A stretch of 64,000 nt of DNA from Tiliqua scincoides (GCF_035046505.1 NC_089824.1:223342244-223406243); one strand, 5' to 3'; positions 11,136 through 21,474 are shown, numbered from the stretch's first letter. Translations and numbers: made by a program. Notes: a model not told the origin generated them from the letters alone.

Positions 11136-13319
11136 TCAAACCTGACAGATCACAATATTAAACTTTTTTTTCCCTTTCTAAAATCTAAGAAAACTGCCTT
11201 GCAGCACTGCACCAAATTAAGAAGGCTCACTATTTTAGATGCAGGAATGCTGAAGTGCTACTAGCCCTACCTCTGAAATATGCAGCCTCTTAAGAACTGC
11301 AGAATCTCATGCTTAACCTTATCCCGACTTCAAGAATATCATTTTTCTTCCAAGTGTCATGGGTTCAGCATGTTCTACTCAATGCATGTTGGATCTCGGT
11401 TCCAAAACATGGTCTTGATGAAAACAACCAAACATACATACAATATAGTGGCAAAGCAGCAGCATAACCTTTAGTCAAATACACAGAAAGCCAACTGTCC
11501 CCAAACTGCCCTCTACCTTTGAACACTTTGACATTTTACAGAAGTTCAAATGCCAGCAGTTACCAGTTTAATCAACCAACAGATTTTAAAAGTAAAATTC
11601 CAAGCTTTTCATGTTGGATTTGTTATCAGACTTCCTACTTGTATACTCAACAACCTTAAAAAAAGTGGCCTTAAAAAAAACTTCAGGCCACCACTGTACT
11701 GAATGCCACACTGCTGGATCGGGCCAAGGTCTGAAATCACAGTTTACCATGAAAACATTTCCTCTGTCCTATTCCTCTAAGAATACTTGTTAATATTCAA
11801 GTCAATAATGGCATTATTAACAACATTACATTTTGAACCAGCAGAATAGAATCAAGGCACAGGCACACACAGCTCATCAAGTTGAATCTTAACAGCCTAC
11901 AGTAGAGAACACACAATCCACATAATTGGCAGAAATTTTAGAATGGGGACCGTTTTCTGCAGATGTCTGAAGCAAACACGCTGCAACTTTGGCGGGGAGG
12001 GAGGCTAGCATTTTTTTTAATCCCAGTATTGAGACAAAGATTTTAAACATGTGTAGAAAACAATGACCCCCCCCCCCACTTGAAACACATCAACCATGCT
12101 CTACAGTCACAGAGAAAGGAATGGCTTCTATGTGAAGAGGTAAGGGCATTACTTCCAGGCAGAGTTGAGTTCCATATATTGTCCATATAAAATCCAGTCT
12201 CTGGCAGATGCAGATCACCATTACTGCATTTATACACCACCTTACATGGTGCTTTGCAAAGCATGAGGTGGCAGGCTCCTGCCTTGAGAGACTCGCTATC
12301 TAGAAAACAGAAAGGAGGAGATGGGGCAATGGAACAGGCCTGCATTTCACATGAATGTACTTGAATTTCGTTACAATAGAGAATGAGGGCTAAGATGTTG
12401 CTTTATGGGAAAAGCAGATCTAAGAAAGAGGTTCTGCACAGGTTTTTCAGAAATCAGTTCCAGGAAGAAGGAACAGCAAAAGTGTGGAAACATTTGAGGG
12501 AGCAGGAGATGGCCCAAGAGTGGTGGAGGTGGAGAAGTGCACAGGCAGGAAGGTAGCAGGACAGCACTGAGAGGGCAAGGCCAGAAAGACATTTGAAGAG
12601 AGAGAAAAGTTACCGGTCGTGGGAATGGACAATATTTAAGTAGCCAAAACTTCTGACCTGAAGAACCACATACAGTCTGCAAACTTCCATGTTATTAGTG
12701 CAATGACTCCTTCTGGAGAACTTTTAACACCTTTGATGAACACTCAGAACACATAGGCATGCACTCCTAATGGGAAGAGATTATTCTGACCCCACATACA
12801 GGAAAGTAATCAAGGACAAGGCCAGAATAAGAGATCTGCAGTTCCAAGATGAATGGCAGTTATCTGCCTCCCACCGATTGTCGCTTTGCAGTACGTGCTT
12901 GTGGAGTTTTGCTTCGTTTTCTAGTAAGAAAAATAAGAGCACTCTTTCGATCTGCTGTGCTCTTGTTGCCCCAGGTTCCTTGTTTCTTCACAGCTCAACC
13001 TAAGTGCGCCTTAAAACACTTTCATATTCCTGCTTAAGTTTGATTTCTCCGTTCTTTTAATGTACATCATTTTGATGGGGGGGCTGGTTGAATGGAGGGA
13101 AGTCTCTAAACTATTTTTACTGAGCAAATATAATACTTCAACCCACAATACTGTGGTCTTCGTGCACAGAACAAGAACCTAGAAATGGTATGTTCTTGTG
13201 TACTATGTAATACAGTATAACCATTTTATTTGCATTTCTCTTGCAGCTGCAACCCAACGTAATCACTGCTGGAAAGCAAGTCAACAAAGCTACTATGTAA
13301 ACAGAAGGGGAACTAGATG

Positions 13320-13835
13320 CCCCAGTGACATTGTAATGTCACTTCGGGGTTTCTCTTTGGGGAGAGAAGGTGCTGGTGCTTCGCACCCCCATTACTTCTC
13401 CAGTGGAAGCTCCAATGCCACTTCCAGGTTAGTCCCTGGAGGGAGAAGATGCTGGTGGCTTTGCACCCCCCTCCCCATTTCTGCTCTATGGAAGCCCCGA
13501 TGTCGCTTCTGGGTTATTCCTGGGGGGATGTGCTGACAACTTTGCCCCCCTTTCTCCTGTGGAAGCTCCAATGTCACTTCCAGGTTAGTCCCTGGAGGGA
13601 GAAGGTGCCGGTGGCTTTGCACCCCGCATTCCTTCTCCTGTGGATGTCGCTTCTGGGCTCCTCCTAGGGGCTTTGCACCCTCTGCTCCTTCTCCTGTGGA
13701 GGCTCCTGAAGGGGAAACCTGAAGTGACATCACTCGTGGCAGCTGCTTCTGGGTCTCTGGGGGGGGGGGAGAGGAGCTGGTGCCTTTGTATCCCTTGCTC
13801 GTTCTGCAGAGGTTCCTGTGACATTATGATGTCAC
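13320..13835. repeat. GC-rich minisatellite-like tandem repeat
   Basis: Blocks containing ACTTCCAGGTTAGTCCCTGG, GGAGAAGGTGCTGGTGGCTT and CTTCTCCTGTGGAAGCTCC recur three to five times with spacing of roughly 70-150 bp. The copies differ by substitutions and indels. Overlapping open frames on both strands are products of the repeat and are not called as genes. Confidence 0.65.
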
Positions 13836-14009
13836 TTGAGGCGGTGGCGTAGCTGGGGGGCGGAGTGCGCAGTCTGGCGGGGGTGCCTCGGCACAGTAGG
13901 CGAGCAGCCCCTCCCTTTGAAGCCATTCTAGGGGGGCAAAACGGAGCCATTCAGGGGAGAGTGAGAGCCATTCGGCTCCGTTCTGCCCCCCCCCACCAGG
14001 AATGAATAT

Positions 14010-14300
14010 AAGAACATATAAGAACATAAGAACGGCCCCACTGGATCAGGCCATAGGCCCATCTAGTCCAGCTTCCTGTATCTCACAGCGGCCCCACCAA
14101 ATGCCCCAGGGAGCACACTAGGTAACAAGAGACCTGCAAGGCTTCCTGGGAATTGTAGTTAAGAACATAAGAACAGCCCCACTGGATCAGGCCATAGGCC
14201 CATCTAGTCCAGCTCCCTGTAACTCATAGCGGCCCACCAAATGCCCCAGGGAGCACACCAGATAACAAGAGACCTGCAAGGCCTCCTGGGAATTGTAGTT
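14010..14300 (-). mobile_element. Two tandem short CR1-tail units with a ZNF143-like head
   Basis: Two units (14010-14160 and 14161-14300) each consist, on the minus strand, of AACTACAATTCCCAGGA, a GCCTTGC piece, then the last ~110 bp of CR1 ending in TTCTTATGTTCTT. Both have the same junction between head and CR1 part, so they are not independent random truncations. They abut the 3' end of the long CR1 at 14301. The same kind of unit occurs at 49315-49451. Confidence 0.75.
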
Positions 14301-14814
14301 TAAGAAGATAAGAACGGCCCCACTGGATCAGGCCATAGGCCCATCTAGTCCAGCTTCCTGTATCTCATAGCGGCCCCACCAAACGCCCCAGGGAGCACAC
14401 CTGATAACAAGAGACCTCATCCTGGTGCCCTCCCTTGCATCTGGCATTCTGACTTAACCCATTTCTAAAATCAGGAGGTTGTGCATACACCTCATGGCTT
14501 GTACCCCGTAATGGATTTTTCCTCCAGAAACTTGTCCAATCCCCTTTTAAAGGCGTCTAGGCTAGACGCCAGCACCACATCCTGTGGCAAGGAGTTCCAC
14601 AGACCAACCACGCGCTGAGTAAAGAAATATTTTCTTTTGTCTGTCCTAACCCTCCCAACACTCAATTTTAGTGGATGTCCCCTGGTTCTGGTGTTATGTG
14701 AGAGTGTAAAGAGCATCTCCCTATCCGCTCTGTCCATCCCCTGCATGATTTTGTATGTCTCAATCATGTCCCCCCTCAAGCGTCTCTTTTCTAGGCTGAA
14801 GAGGCCCAAACGCG
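14301..14814 (-). mobile_element. CR1 LINE 3' end
   Basis: Minus-strand CR1 with the ORF2 C-terminus in an open frame: FSLEKRRLRGDMIETYKIMQ, then REMLFTLSHNTRTRGHPLKL and VVGLWNSLPQDV, a 3' UTR and the terminal GGCCTGATCCAGTGGGG. It is 5' truncated near GGCCTCTTCAGCC. The open frame suggests a fairly young copy. Confidence 0.9.
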
Positions 14815-15050
14815 TAGGGGCCGCTCGCGCCCCTCCAGCTACGCCGCCGCCTTGAGGGAGCCTCCACGGAGAAGAAGGGGGAGAGACCAGCAGGGTCTGC
14901 CTCGCTGCCTGCAGCCGTGGCAGGCGCCCCGCAGGCCCCCACCTAGCCCGGGAGCGCCCGGCCCAGGCTGCCCGTGCGCAGACCCTCCTACTCCCAGTGC
15001 GCGCGGCTGCTCAGCCTCGCTGGCGTTCACGCGGGGGGGAGGGGCCTCAC

Positions 15051-15201
15051 CCTTGCGCAGCTCGCGGTGCCAGACGACGACGATGGGCCCGGCGTGCTTG
15101 CGGTGGTGGATGAGCCAGAGGCTGAGCGTCTGCACGCTCTGCTGGGAGTTGCTCAGCTCCGACAGCTTCCGCTCCAGCGCCGACTCCGAGAACGACGACA
15201 T
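15051..15201 (-). CDS. RPRD1B: RPRD1B exon 1 (residues 1-50)
   Basis: Minus strand, start codon at 15201, donor GGTGAGG with the last base at 15051, phase 1 out. The peptide begins MSSFSESALERKLSELSNSQ, continues QSVQTLSLWLIHHRKHAGP and ends IVVVWHRELRK, nearly identical to human RPRD1B (Lys for Arg at position 11, Ser for Val at 42, as I recall). RPRD1B (CREPT) is nuclear: its CID binds the phosphorylated Rpb1 tail and its C-terminal coiled coil, outside this window, mediates dimerisation and partner binding. The paralogue RPRD1A is the alternative, but the head-to-head TTI1 neighbour supports RPRD1B. Confidence 0.96.
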
Positions 15202-15529
15202 GCCGGGAGGGCCGCGGAGCGCCGGCCGCCCTCAGCCTCTCCGGCCGGCCTCAGAGGCCGCCAACCGCCACAAGATGGCCGCCCAGCCTCTCACCCCGGG
15301 GCCGCCACGGGTCGAAGGGCGACATGCTACGGGTCGCCGGAGGGAAGGAAAAGCCCCGCGCGAAGCGTCAACCAGGCCTCTTTCAGCGGCGTTGAGGAGA
15401 CTTCGGCGCATGCGCAGCGCGCCCGCGAACTGCGCGTGCGCACTGACGCGCTGGGACTTTTCTCGCTCCCGTCTCGACCCGGAGGAGGTTTTTTCGCCCT
15501 CCTGGAAACGGCGATCGAGACCGGAAGTG

Positions 15530-15592
15530 CTGCCAGACCGCTTCCGGTGCCTGCGAGTGCGCCTGTCCGGCGCTGGAGAGCGGCCGCAGCGG
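15530..15592 (+). other. TTI1: Putative TTI1 non-coding exon 1 (donor at 15592/15593)
   Basis: TTI1 in other vertebrates has a non-coding first exon. A donor GCAGCGG|GTAGGA lies in the CpG island just after the ETS motifs and an exon ending there could join the acceptor at 16429. The start given is only a guess from motif position. Confidence 0.35.
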
Positions 15593-16429
15593 GTAGGAGA
15601 GCGGGTAGGAGAGCTACCCGGTGGGGCTGCGCTGGCGGGCTGGGGCCGTGCCGGGCAGGGCTGCCTGGGCTCCGGAAGGGCGAGCAGGGCTGGCCTCGCC
15701 TCAGGAGCGGGGCTGCTGTGCAGAGGCCCCGGGAGGGGGCCGGGCAGGTCTCGTCTCCCGTGCGGGGCGCAGGGGCGGAGCAGGCAGCCCCTCCTCCCGG
15801 GAGCCACTCTGGGTAGGGGGAGCTGGAGCGCTCGGAGGAAAGTGTTCCATTACCCAGGCAGTGATTGGTCGGTGGAACTCCCTGCCACATGTCCCAGGTC
15901 GTGTTTAGTCTGCGGAGCTCCCTGCCACAGGATATGCTGATGGCGGCCAGTAGCGTAGCTGGAGAGGGGTGGAGCGCTCAGTCTGGCATGGTGTGCCTTG
16001 TCTGCTGTCAAAAACTTGATGGTGTTCCTTGACAGTTTTAATGCCTTATAAATGTGCCATGCGATGAAAAGGGTTGAAAATCACTGGTCTAATATCTTAT
16101 TCTGCTAAGTGACTGTTTGAGGGAGAAAGTGGACAAGGTTAGTCTGTAGCTTCATGGCTGAGCTGGGTTTTGAATCCTGGTCTCCCCAGTCCTGGTTTGA
16201 CATTTGAGCCGTTGCTGCACCAGAGTGACCCTCTTAGCACTTGCTGGAAGCCAAGAGCATGCTGGCTGCTGTGTGGAGCAGAGAAGTGGCATGGCTTTGG
16301 ACAAGAGTTCTTTCTGGAAGCCTGTAGCTAGCAGTTGTGGGAAACAGGATGCTGGACCAGCTTCTCTTATATCTGTTCTGTGTCAGGTATTGAATGGAGC
16401 TGTTTTCATAGATCTTTTTCCTCCCTCAG
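15593..16429 (+). other. TTI1: TTI1 intron 1 with repeat fragments
   Basis: At 15868-15945 a CR1/L3-like piece containing GAACTCCCTGCCACA occurs in two versions. At 15948 CAGTAGCGTAGCTGGAGAGG matches the hAT end seen at 13842 and 48900, without a visible partner end. At 16088-16240 there is a MIR-like SINE. A sequence ending GGGTTGAAAATCACTG near 16076 may be another hAT end. Confidence 0.55.
16088..16240 (-). mobile_element. MIR-like (CORE) SINE
   Basis: On the minus strand it reads TGGTGCAGCAACGGCTCAA, GGGAGACCAGGATTCAAAA, then CAGCTCAGCCATG. This resembles the tRNA-like B-box region and core of MIR elements. The copy is old and diverged. Confidence 0.55.
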
Positions 16430-16447
16430 ATGCAGGCAAGTGTCTGA
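16430..16447 (+). other. TTI1: Possible 5-codon uORF in TTI1 5' UTR
   Basis: If exon 2 begins after the acceptor TTTCCTCCCTCAG (ending 16429), its first bases are ATGCAGGCAAGTGTCTGA, a five-codon frame ending 26 bp before the TTI1 start codon. Use depends on that splice site being correct. Confidence 0.4.
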
Positions 16448-16473
16448 AGAAGCCTGAGTAGTAGGGTCGGGCC

Positions 16474-18769
16474 ATGGCGGTCTTCGACACCCCACAGGAG
16501 GCATTTGGAGTCTTGCGGCCTGTTTGTGTGCAGCTGACCAAAGCACCAACAACAGAGAATGTGGCACTCTTCCAGGCGCAGCTGCAGGTGGTCAGTGAAT
16601 CTGCCTTGCAGGATCTTCAGGAGTACGTCCTCTTCCCCTTACGATTCACTCTCAAGAGGCCAGGGCCAAAGCGTGAGAGCATGTTCCAGAGTGTCGTGCA
16701 ATGTGTGACATTGGTGCTCTCCACCACATGTGTGAAGAAGCCAGACCTCCTTCAGGAGCTTTTTTCAGAGCTCTGTGTGTGCCTTGCCTCTCCTGCCAGT
16801 CCGCACCAGCTGGCACCCTTGTCAGAAGAACTAAAGCAGGCGCTGATTCAAGCACTTCTTGCCCTGCTGCATTCTGCTGGTGAGGATGTGATCTTCTCTC
16901 TGTATCAGCCATCCAACCTTCCCCACTTGGGTTTTGCAGTGACTTTGCTGTTGGCATTAGCAGAACAGGAGAGAGCTAAGCAAGTGAAGATCTCAGCCAT
17001 CACATGTTTGCAAGCTCTCATCTTGCACTGTAACTGCCAGAAGTATCACAGGCCCTTGGATAAGGAAGAGACAAGGCTATGTGGGGATCTGTTTGCTTCT
17101 TTTCTTCCTGGGATCTCTGTTGCGCTATCCCGGATTATCACAGGAGACGTGAAACAAAGCCATGCAGTCATTGTCTCAGCCCTCAAACTCTTCTCTCAAG
17201 TTATAAGTTTCGTAATGGCAGATGAGCAGCTGGCACAAATTCCACCAAAGAAAGAGAAACCAGCCTTGAAGCAGAGCAGAATTGCAGAACTCATGGTCCA
17301 CAGGGGGGTGGATTGGTCAAAAAGCACTGCAGCCAAACTCTCCATCCTTATCAAGAAGGTGGTTGACTCTGTGATTGTTCATCCTCACTGGAAGGCAAGA
17401 AAGGAGTTAGTAGAGACTGTCCACCACCTTATGACAAAGTGCAACCAGTCCTTGGTAGATTCTGTTGGCCAGCTTTTAAAAGTTTTAGTTTGCTTAGTGA
17501 ATGATGACAGCTCTGAGGTCCAAAGCCAAAGTTGCGAGGTGCTTAAGAACATTGCTTCTCAGAGGGTAGTGGCTAAGAACCGACATCTTGTTGACGTCCT
17601 TTCAGAGGATCTTCATTCTTTTGCCACTGCTCTTCCTCGCTTAATGGCTTCTCAGGATGACCAGGGCAAGCTGTCAAGCTTAAACTTGCTCCTTGGATAC
17701 TTGAAGCTTCTGGGCCCCCAGATAAATGTTGTCCTCAACTCTGCTTCCCATCTCCAGCGTCTTTCCAAAGCCTTAATGCAGGTTCTGGAGCTAGATGTGA
17801 AGGATGTGAAAGTTGTGGAGGAGCGGCGTGGAGAACCTGAAGGCTTGGGTGAGCTGCCAGGGCTTTTGCTGGTGCATTGGAGTAAGGGCAGTGGCCAGAG
17901 GAAGTGCTTCCGGTTCTTCACTGATGATCGAATATTCTCCCTTCTACAGAAGGTCTGCCAAATTCTTGGCTACTATGGGAATCTCTACCTGCTTGTGGAC
18001 CACTTCATAGAACTGTACAGAGAGTCTGCTGTGTACCGGAAGCAGGCAGCCATGGTGATCAATGAGCTGATTGCAGGTGCAGCGGGGCCAGAGGTGGATT
18101 TGTTTCATGAACAGGGAACTGTACGGAACACCGAGGATCTCAAGGGGCTCATAACTTCAGTGCTGGAAGAATACCTTGACCCAGCAAACTGGTGTTTGGT
18201 CACCAGTGTTGATGCTGAGGAGCCTCCTGCTGAACCGGCTACGAAAGGTTCTGAGCTTCTTGCTGCTCCACCTGGTGTACTTGGCCAGCTTCCTTTTGGG
18301 AATTCAAGACCCACAGTTCGTTCCATGAATAGCAACATCTGGCAAATTTGCATCCAGCTGGAAGGAGTGAGCAGCTTTGCCTGCGTGCTCAAGGAGGACT
18401 TTCGTTTGCTGTTGATCTCAGCCTTGTATTCTGTTCTGGAGAAGGCGGGAGACGGCACGCTGCTCATCCGCCAGGTGGCAGTGGGCACTCTGGTGGACAT
18501 CTGCCTTGCCTGTGGTTACAGCTCTGTCCCTGACCTCATCAACCAAAATGCTGACTACCTGGTGAATGGGATCTCGTTACACCTGCGCCATCTGGCTCAC
18601 CATCCCCATGCATGTCAGGTTCTGGAGGCCATGCTCCGACACTCAGATACGAATGTGCTCCCATTGGTGGAGGATGTAATTGAAGACATGTTGGCGATGC
18701 TTGACCAATGTCACGATGACAGAGCGTCTTCATTCCTCAGGGTTATGCACACGTTGACAACAAAGCTAG
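16474..18769 (+). CDS. TTI1: TTI1 exon 2 (residues 1-765)
   Basis: The start ATG at 16474 is in a good context (GGGCCATGG) and gives [18 protein letters not shown], matching the human TTI1 N-terminus. The 2296-bp exon encodes an all-helical HEAT-like solenoid. Recognisable conserved blocks are [80 protein letters not shown] and [14 protein letters not shown]. The donor CTAG|GTAGTT at 18769/18770 leaves phase 1. Without splicing the frame ends two codons later. TTI1 forms the TTT complex with TELO2 and TTI2, which works with HSP90-R2TP to fold and stabilise PIKK kinases (mTOR, ATM, ATR, DNA-PKcs, SMG1, TRRAP) in cytoplasm and nucleus. Summed over seven exons the protein is 1094 residues, close to human. 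Confidence 0.97.
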
Positions 18770-19147
18770 GTAGTTAAGAGCAGAAACTCTAACTGTGTCT
18801 GTGTAGTGGGAAAGCTGCTGTTCAGATGTATTTTCTGTCTCTAAGTCTGAACATTGGTTGCAATATGTGTGGTGTTTGTTTCATGCTTGCAGCAGCTGTG
18901 TGAGGTGAGTTAGTTTGATCTGGACCAGGATCTTGGATCTGCACTGCAGTCTGCCACTATTTTCTTGCCAAAAATTGTTCTATGTTTAGTTGAATGTTGG
19001 TGGCCTTTGGCACTTGGACATCCAATGTCAAATTTGACTTCTCGCAGCATTGTGTCAGGCTTCGTTCTCCAGCCCTGGATTGAAAACCAGTGACTCAAAT
19101 GTACAACCTGATCTTGGCTGTACCAGGAATGGGAATGGAATCCTTGC

Positions 19148-19311
19148 AGATGCCAAAACCTGCAGAGAAGCAAACTGCAGGTTGGGGCTTCCCTGGTCTC
19201 AGGACGCCAGCAGAAGCACCTTCTGGTCACATCCAGAGGTTGCTTCCGCTGGTGCCCTGAGACCAGGTAAGCCCCAACCTACAGTTTGCTTCTCTGCAGG
19301 TTTTGGCATCT
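19148..19311. repeat. Near-perfect inverted repeat (70-bp arms, 24-bp loop)
   Basis: Arms 19148-19217 and 19242-19311 are reverse complements at about 65 of 70 positions; the left arm starts AGATGCCAAAACCTGCAGAG. The loop contains CTGGTCACATCCAGAGG, repeated directly after the right arm at 19310-19326. It sits in TTI1 intron 2. Further inverted sequence at 19545-19590 suggests a surrounding palindromic DNA transposon. Confidence 0.85.
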
Positions 19312-19697
19312 GGTCACATCCAGAGGCATTCTGAGACCCAGAAAAGCCTCTGTGAAAGCCCCCCTGGAGGTGTCAGAGAGGCACTTCTAATTTTCATAAA
19401 AACTGTATTTTTCCGATGTTTCTGGAGACCTTTCTGAGGCATGCAGAGGCCATGCACAGCCTTCCTGGACCTCAGAAAGTCTCTGGAGGCAACCAGAAAA
19501 CACCTCTGGTTACGCTCAGGAGATCAGCTCAGGCCCGCTACCGCAGATTTGGAACCCACAGTGTAAATCTGTGAGTTCCAAACCTGTGGATTACAGGGCG
19601 GACCTGTATTGTTTCCAACACTGTATCTTCTTTGAAACCAGCGTTCTGAATGGGCATCATTGAAGTCGAAGCAGTAACATTTTCTTCCTTTTGTTAG

Positions 19698-19898
19698 CTT
19701 CCTGGTTTGTGCTGGTGGACCACGCAGGGAAGCATTTGGAACCCAAAGGTGGCCCTTTGCTGGAAGCAGCCTGGCAGCTTAGCGGAAGACCTGCAGCTGT
19801 GCCTACTGCAGAGGAACTGGAGCAGTTCTTCTTGGAGTATGTCAAACAGAAGCAGATAGCAGAGGGCGATCTCCAAGATGCTGAGGATGAGGGCAAAG
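19698..19898 (+). CDS. TTI1: TTI1 exon 3 (residues 766-832)
   Basis: Acceptor TTTTGTTAG and donor AAAG|GTCAGT; phase 1 in and out. The peptide begins ASWFVLVDHAGKHLEPKGG and includes the conserved TAEELEQFFLEYVKQKQIAE, which aligns with human [20 protein letters not shown]. It ends in an acidic stretch, GDLQDAEDEGK. This is a low-conservation linker; in human it holds the CK2-phosphorylated Ser828, as I recall, and the aligned residue here appears to be Gln. Confidence 0.93.
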
Positions 19899-19974
19899 GT
19901 CAGTATTTCACATTCCACATGGAAAGGGATGCAGAATAAAACTGTTCCATGTCATTTTGCTCTTACTCGAATTT

Positions 19975-20145
19975 ATGGTGCAGCCGCGTTTGGAATATTG
20001 TCTTGGTCATCACATCTGAAAAAGGACATTGTAGAGGTGGAAAAAGTGTAGCAAAGGGCAAGCAGAGGGCAGGATCCCCTTCATTATGAGAAAAGGCTTC
20101 ATTTGGGACTTTTTAGCAATTTGGGGGAAAGTGACCATTGAGGAG
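19975..20145 (+). mobile_element. Degenerate CR1 fragment
   Basis: GAAAAAGGACATTGTAGAGG, then TGGAAAAAGTGTAGCAAAGG and GAGAAAAGGCTTCATTTGGG align with the ORF2-end region of the better preserved CR1 copies. It lies in TTI1 intron 3 and is heavily diverged. Confidence 0.6.
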
Positions 20146-20879
20146 CCTTACCTGGGCTCTTCAGGAGTTTACAGGAGTCCCTGAGAATGATGGAGATTTT
20201 ATTCCCTCGTCATCTCTCCATATGCATTCTCCATTATTTGGTATTTTCATGGTGGAGAGGGGAGAGAGGATCTGGGTGACTGGGTACTTCCTTCCACAGT
20301 GTTTGCATGCAATTTAGTTAGATTGCCCCATCAAAAGAGAACCTAACTTTGTTGACTCATTCTCCTACCTACTATCTCCAAGGCATGTACGCATCCACAG
20401 GTGGAGGTCCCACTGTCACCTCAAGGTCAATATCCTTTGCACCTTGGCACTTCTGTCAGATAAGCGGCCAACTGCCGACTCCCCTTTGCTTCCAAGACCA
20501 CATACAAGGAGCAATTCCCATATATTGGCGCTGGGGCTGTTACAGTTTCTGACCTGTTTCAATCGAGAAGGTGTTCCCCTAGCATTCCCCAGATCCACTT
20601 CCAAAAGGGGAAATCTCACACTCACCCTGTACTCCAACTTCTGTTGCCCTTCTCTGTCTCAAGGGGAGGAATCAGCAAATGGAAGACTCCAAACCGTTCC
20701 GAGGGAGGAGCACCTTCTTGCCTAATGCTCTGATGTTATCCACCTTTCATTCCAAAAAGGAAAAAAAAATACTACCAAGGAAGAAGATTTATTTTTGTGA
20801 CAGGAACTTTATGTGTGAGTAGATCAAGCACTTTTTTTTCAAAGAACACACAAAGACAACCACACGGGTGCTAATCTGT

Positions 20880-21410
20880 CTTTCTTGTACTGTATGATTA
20901 AGGAAAAAGAGCCTGACTGGATTGGATCAAACGTCATTGTTAGAAAACACTCCAGTCCCTCTCTGGTCACTTTGGTTGGTCTTCTGTATACCTTTTCTAG
21001 TTCTACAATATCCTTTTTCAGGTGTGGCAAGTAGTACTGGATGCAGTATTCCAAATGTGGTCACACCACAAATTTGTGTAGGGGCAGTGGAATAGAAGCT
21101 GACTCGCTCTTGATCTTTTTTCTTACGACAGAATTATTTGCCTTCTTCCCCACTGTTATGCACTGGGTCAATTATTTCATTGAGTTTAACCCACCATGAC
21201 CTCATAATCTATTTCCTGGTTCATCATTTTTAGCCCACATTCCATGTGTGAAATGGGGGGGGGGGTGCTCCAAAGTAGATCCCTTTGTATTTTCTGACAT
21301 TAAATTGCATTTGCTGTCTTGTTGCTTGTTCATCCACTTTGGAGAGATTTTTTCAGAGCTTTTTCCAATCTGGCTTTAACAATTTGTATTGTAATGACAA
21401 AAACCTGCAC
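20880..21410 (-). mobile_element. Old CR1 fragment
   Basis: On the minus strand a frame reads [20 protein letters not shown] followed by [17 protein letters not shown], a diverged CR1 ORF2 end. Upstream CR1 sequence (CTTCTTCCCCACTGTTATGC, GGGTCAATTATTTCATTGAG) continues to the right. It ends shortly before TTI1 exon 4. Confidence 0.7.
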
Positions 21411-21474
21411 ATGTTGAAATGCAACTTCCAACTACTGGGCTATATCCTGAATTTGTTGTTTTTTTCCTCTTTAG

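Larger units (their letters stand above)
13842..14849. mobile_element. hAT element with CGGTGGCGTAGCT ends, carrying CR1 insertions
   Basis: Left end CGGTGGCGTAGCTGGGGGG and right end, reverse-complemented, CGGCGGCGTAGCTGGAGGGG. Flanks are ACTTGAGG (13834-13841) and CCTTGAGG (14850-14857), an 8-bp duplication with one mismatch. The interior begins with a hairpin-forming GC-rich segment, then a run of minus-strand CR1 pieces (14010-14814) that are later insertions. Other members of this end family are at 15948, 42110 and 48900. It ends about 350 bp inside the RPRD1B start codon, at the edge of the CpG island. Confidence 0.85.
10048..15050 (-). other. RPRD1B: RPRD1B intron 1
   Basis: About 5 kb. 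From right to left it holds a hAT element with nested CR1 copies (13842-14849), a GC-rich minisatellite (13320-13835), AT-rich sequence, an L2-like tail (11066-11135) and a complete small hAT element (10615-10859). No coding exon was found. Confidence 0.85.
14850..15800. promoter_or_regulatory. CpG island, shared RPRD1B-TTI1 promoter
   Basis: A stretch far richer in GC and CpG than its surroundings covers the first exons of two divergent genes. Motifs visible between the two: GCGCATGCGC at 15406-15415 and GCGCGTGCGC at 15432-15441 (NRF1 type), CCGGAAGTG at 15521-15529 and CTTCCGG at 15541-15547 (ETS/GABP type, opposite orientations). No TATA box is evident. Such a motif set is typical of housekeeping head-to-head promoters. 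Start sites were not determined. Confidence 0.85.

Noticed and set aside
13585-13950. Frames of 112-121 codons on both strands
   Set aside because: Produced by the GC-rich minisatellite and the start of the hAT element.
14852-15940. Open frames of 362 and 280 codons on the plus strand and 191 on the minus strand
   Set aside because: They lie in the CpG island, overlap RPRD1B exon 1 and the promoter, and have Arg/Gly/Pro-rich composition typical of chance frames in GC-rich DNA.
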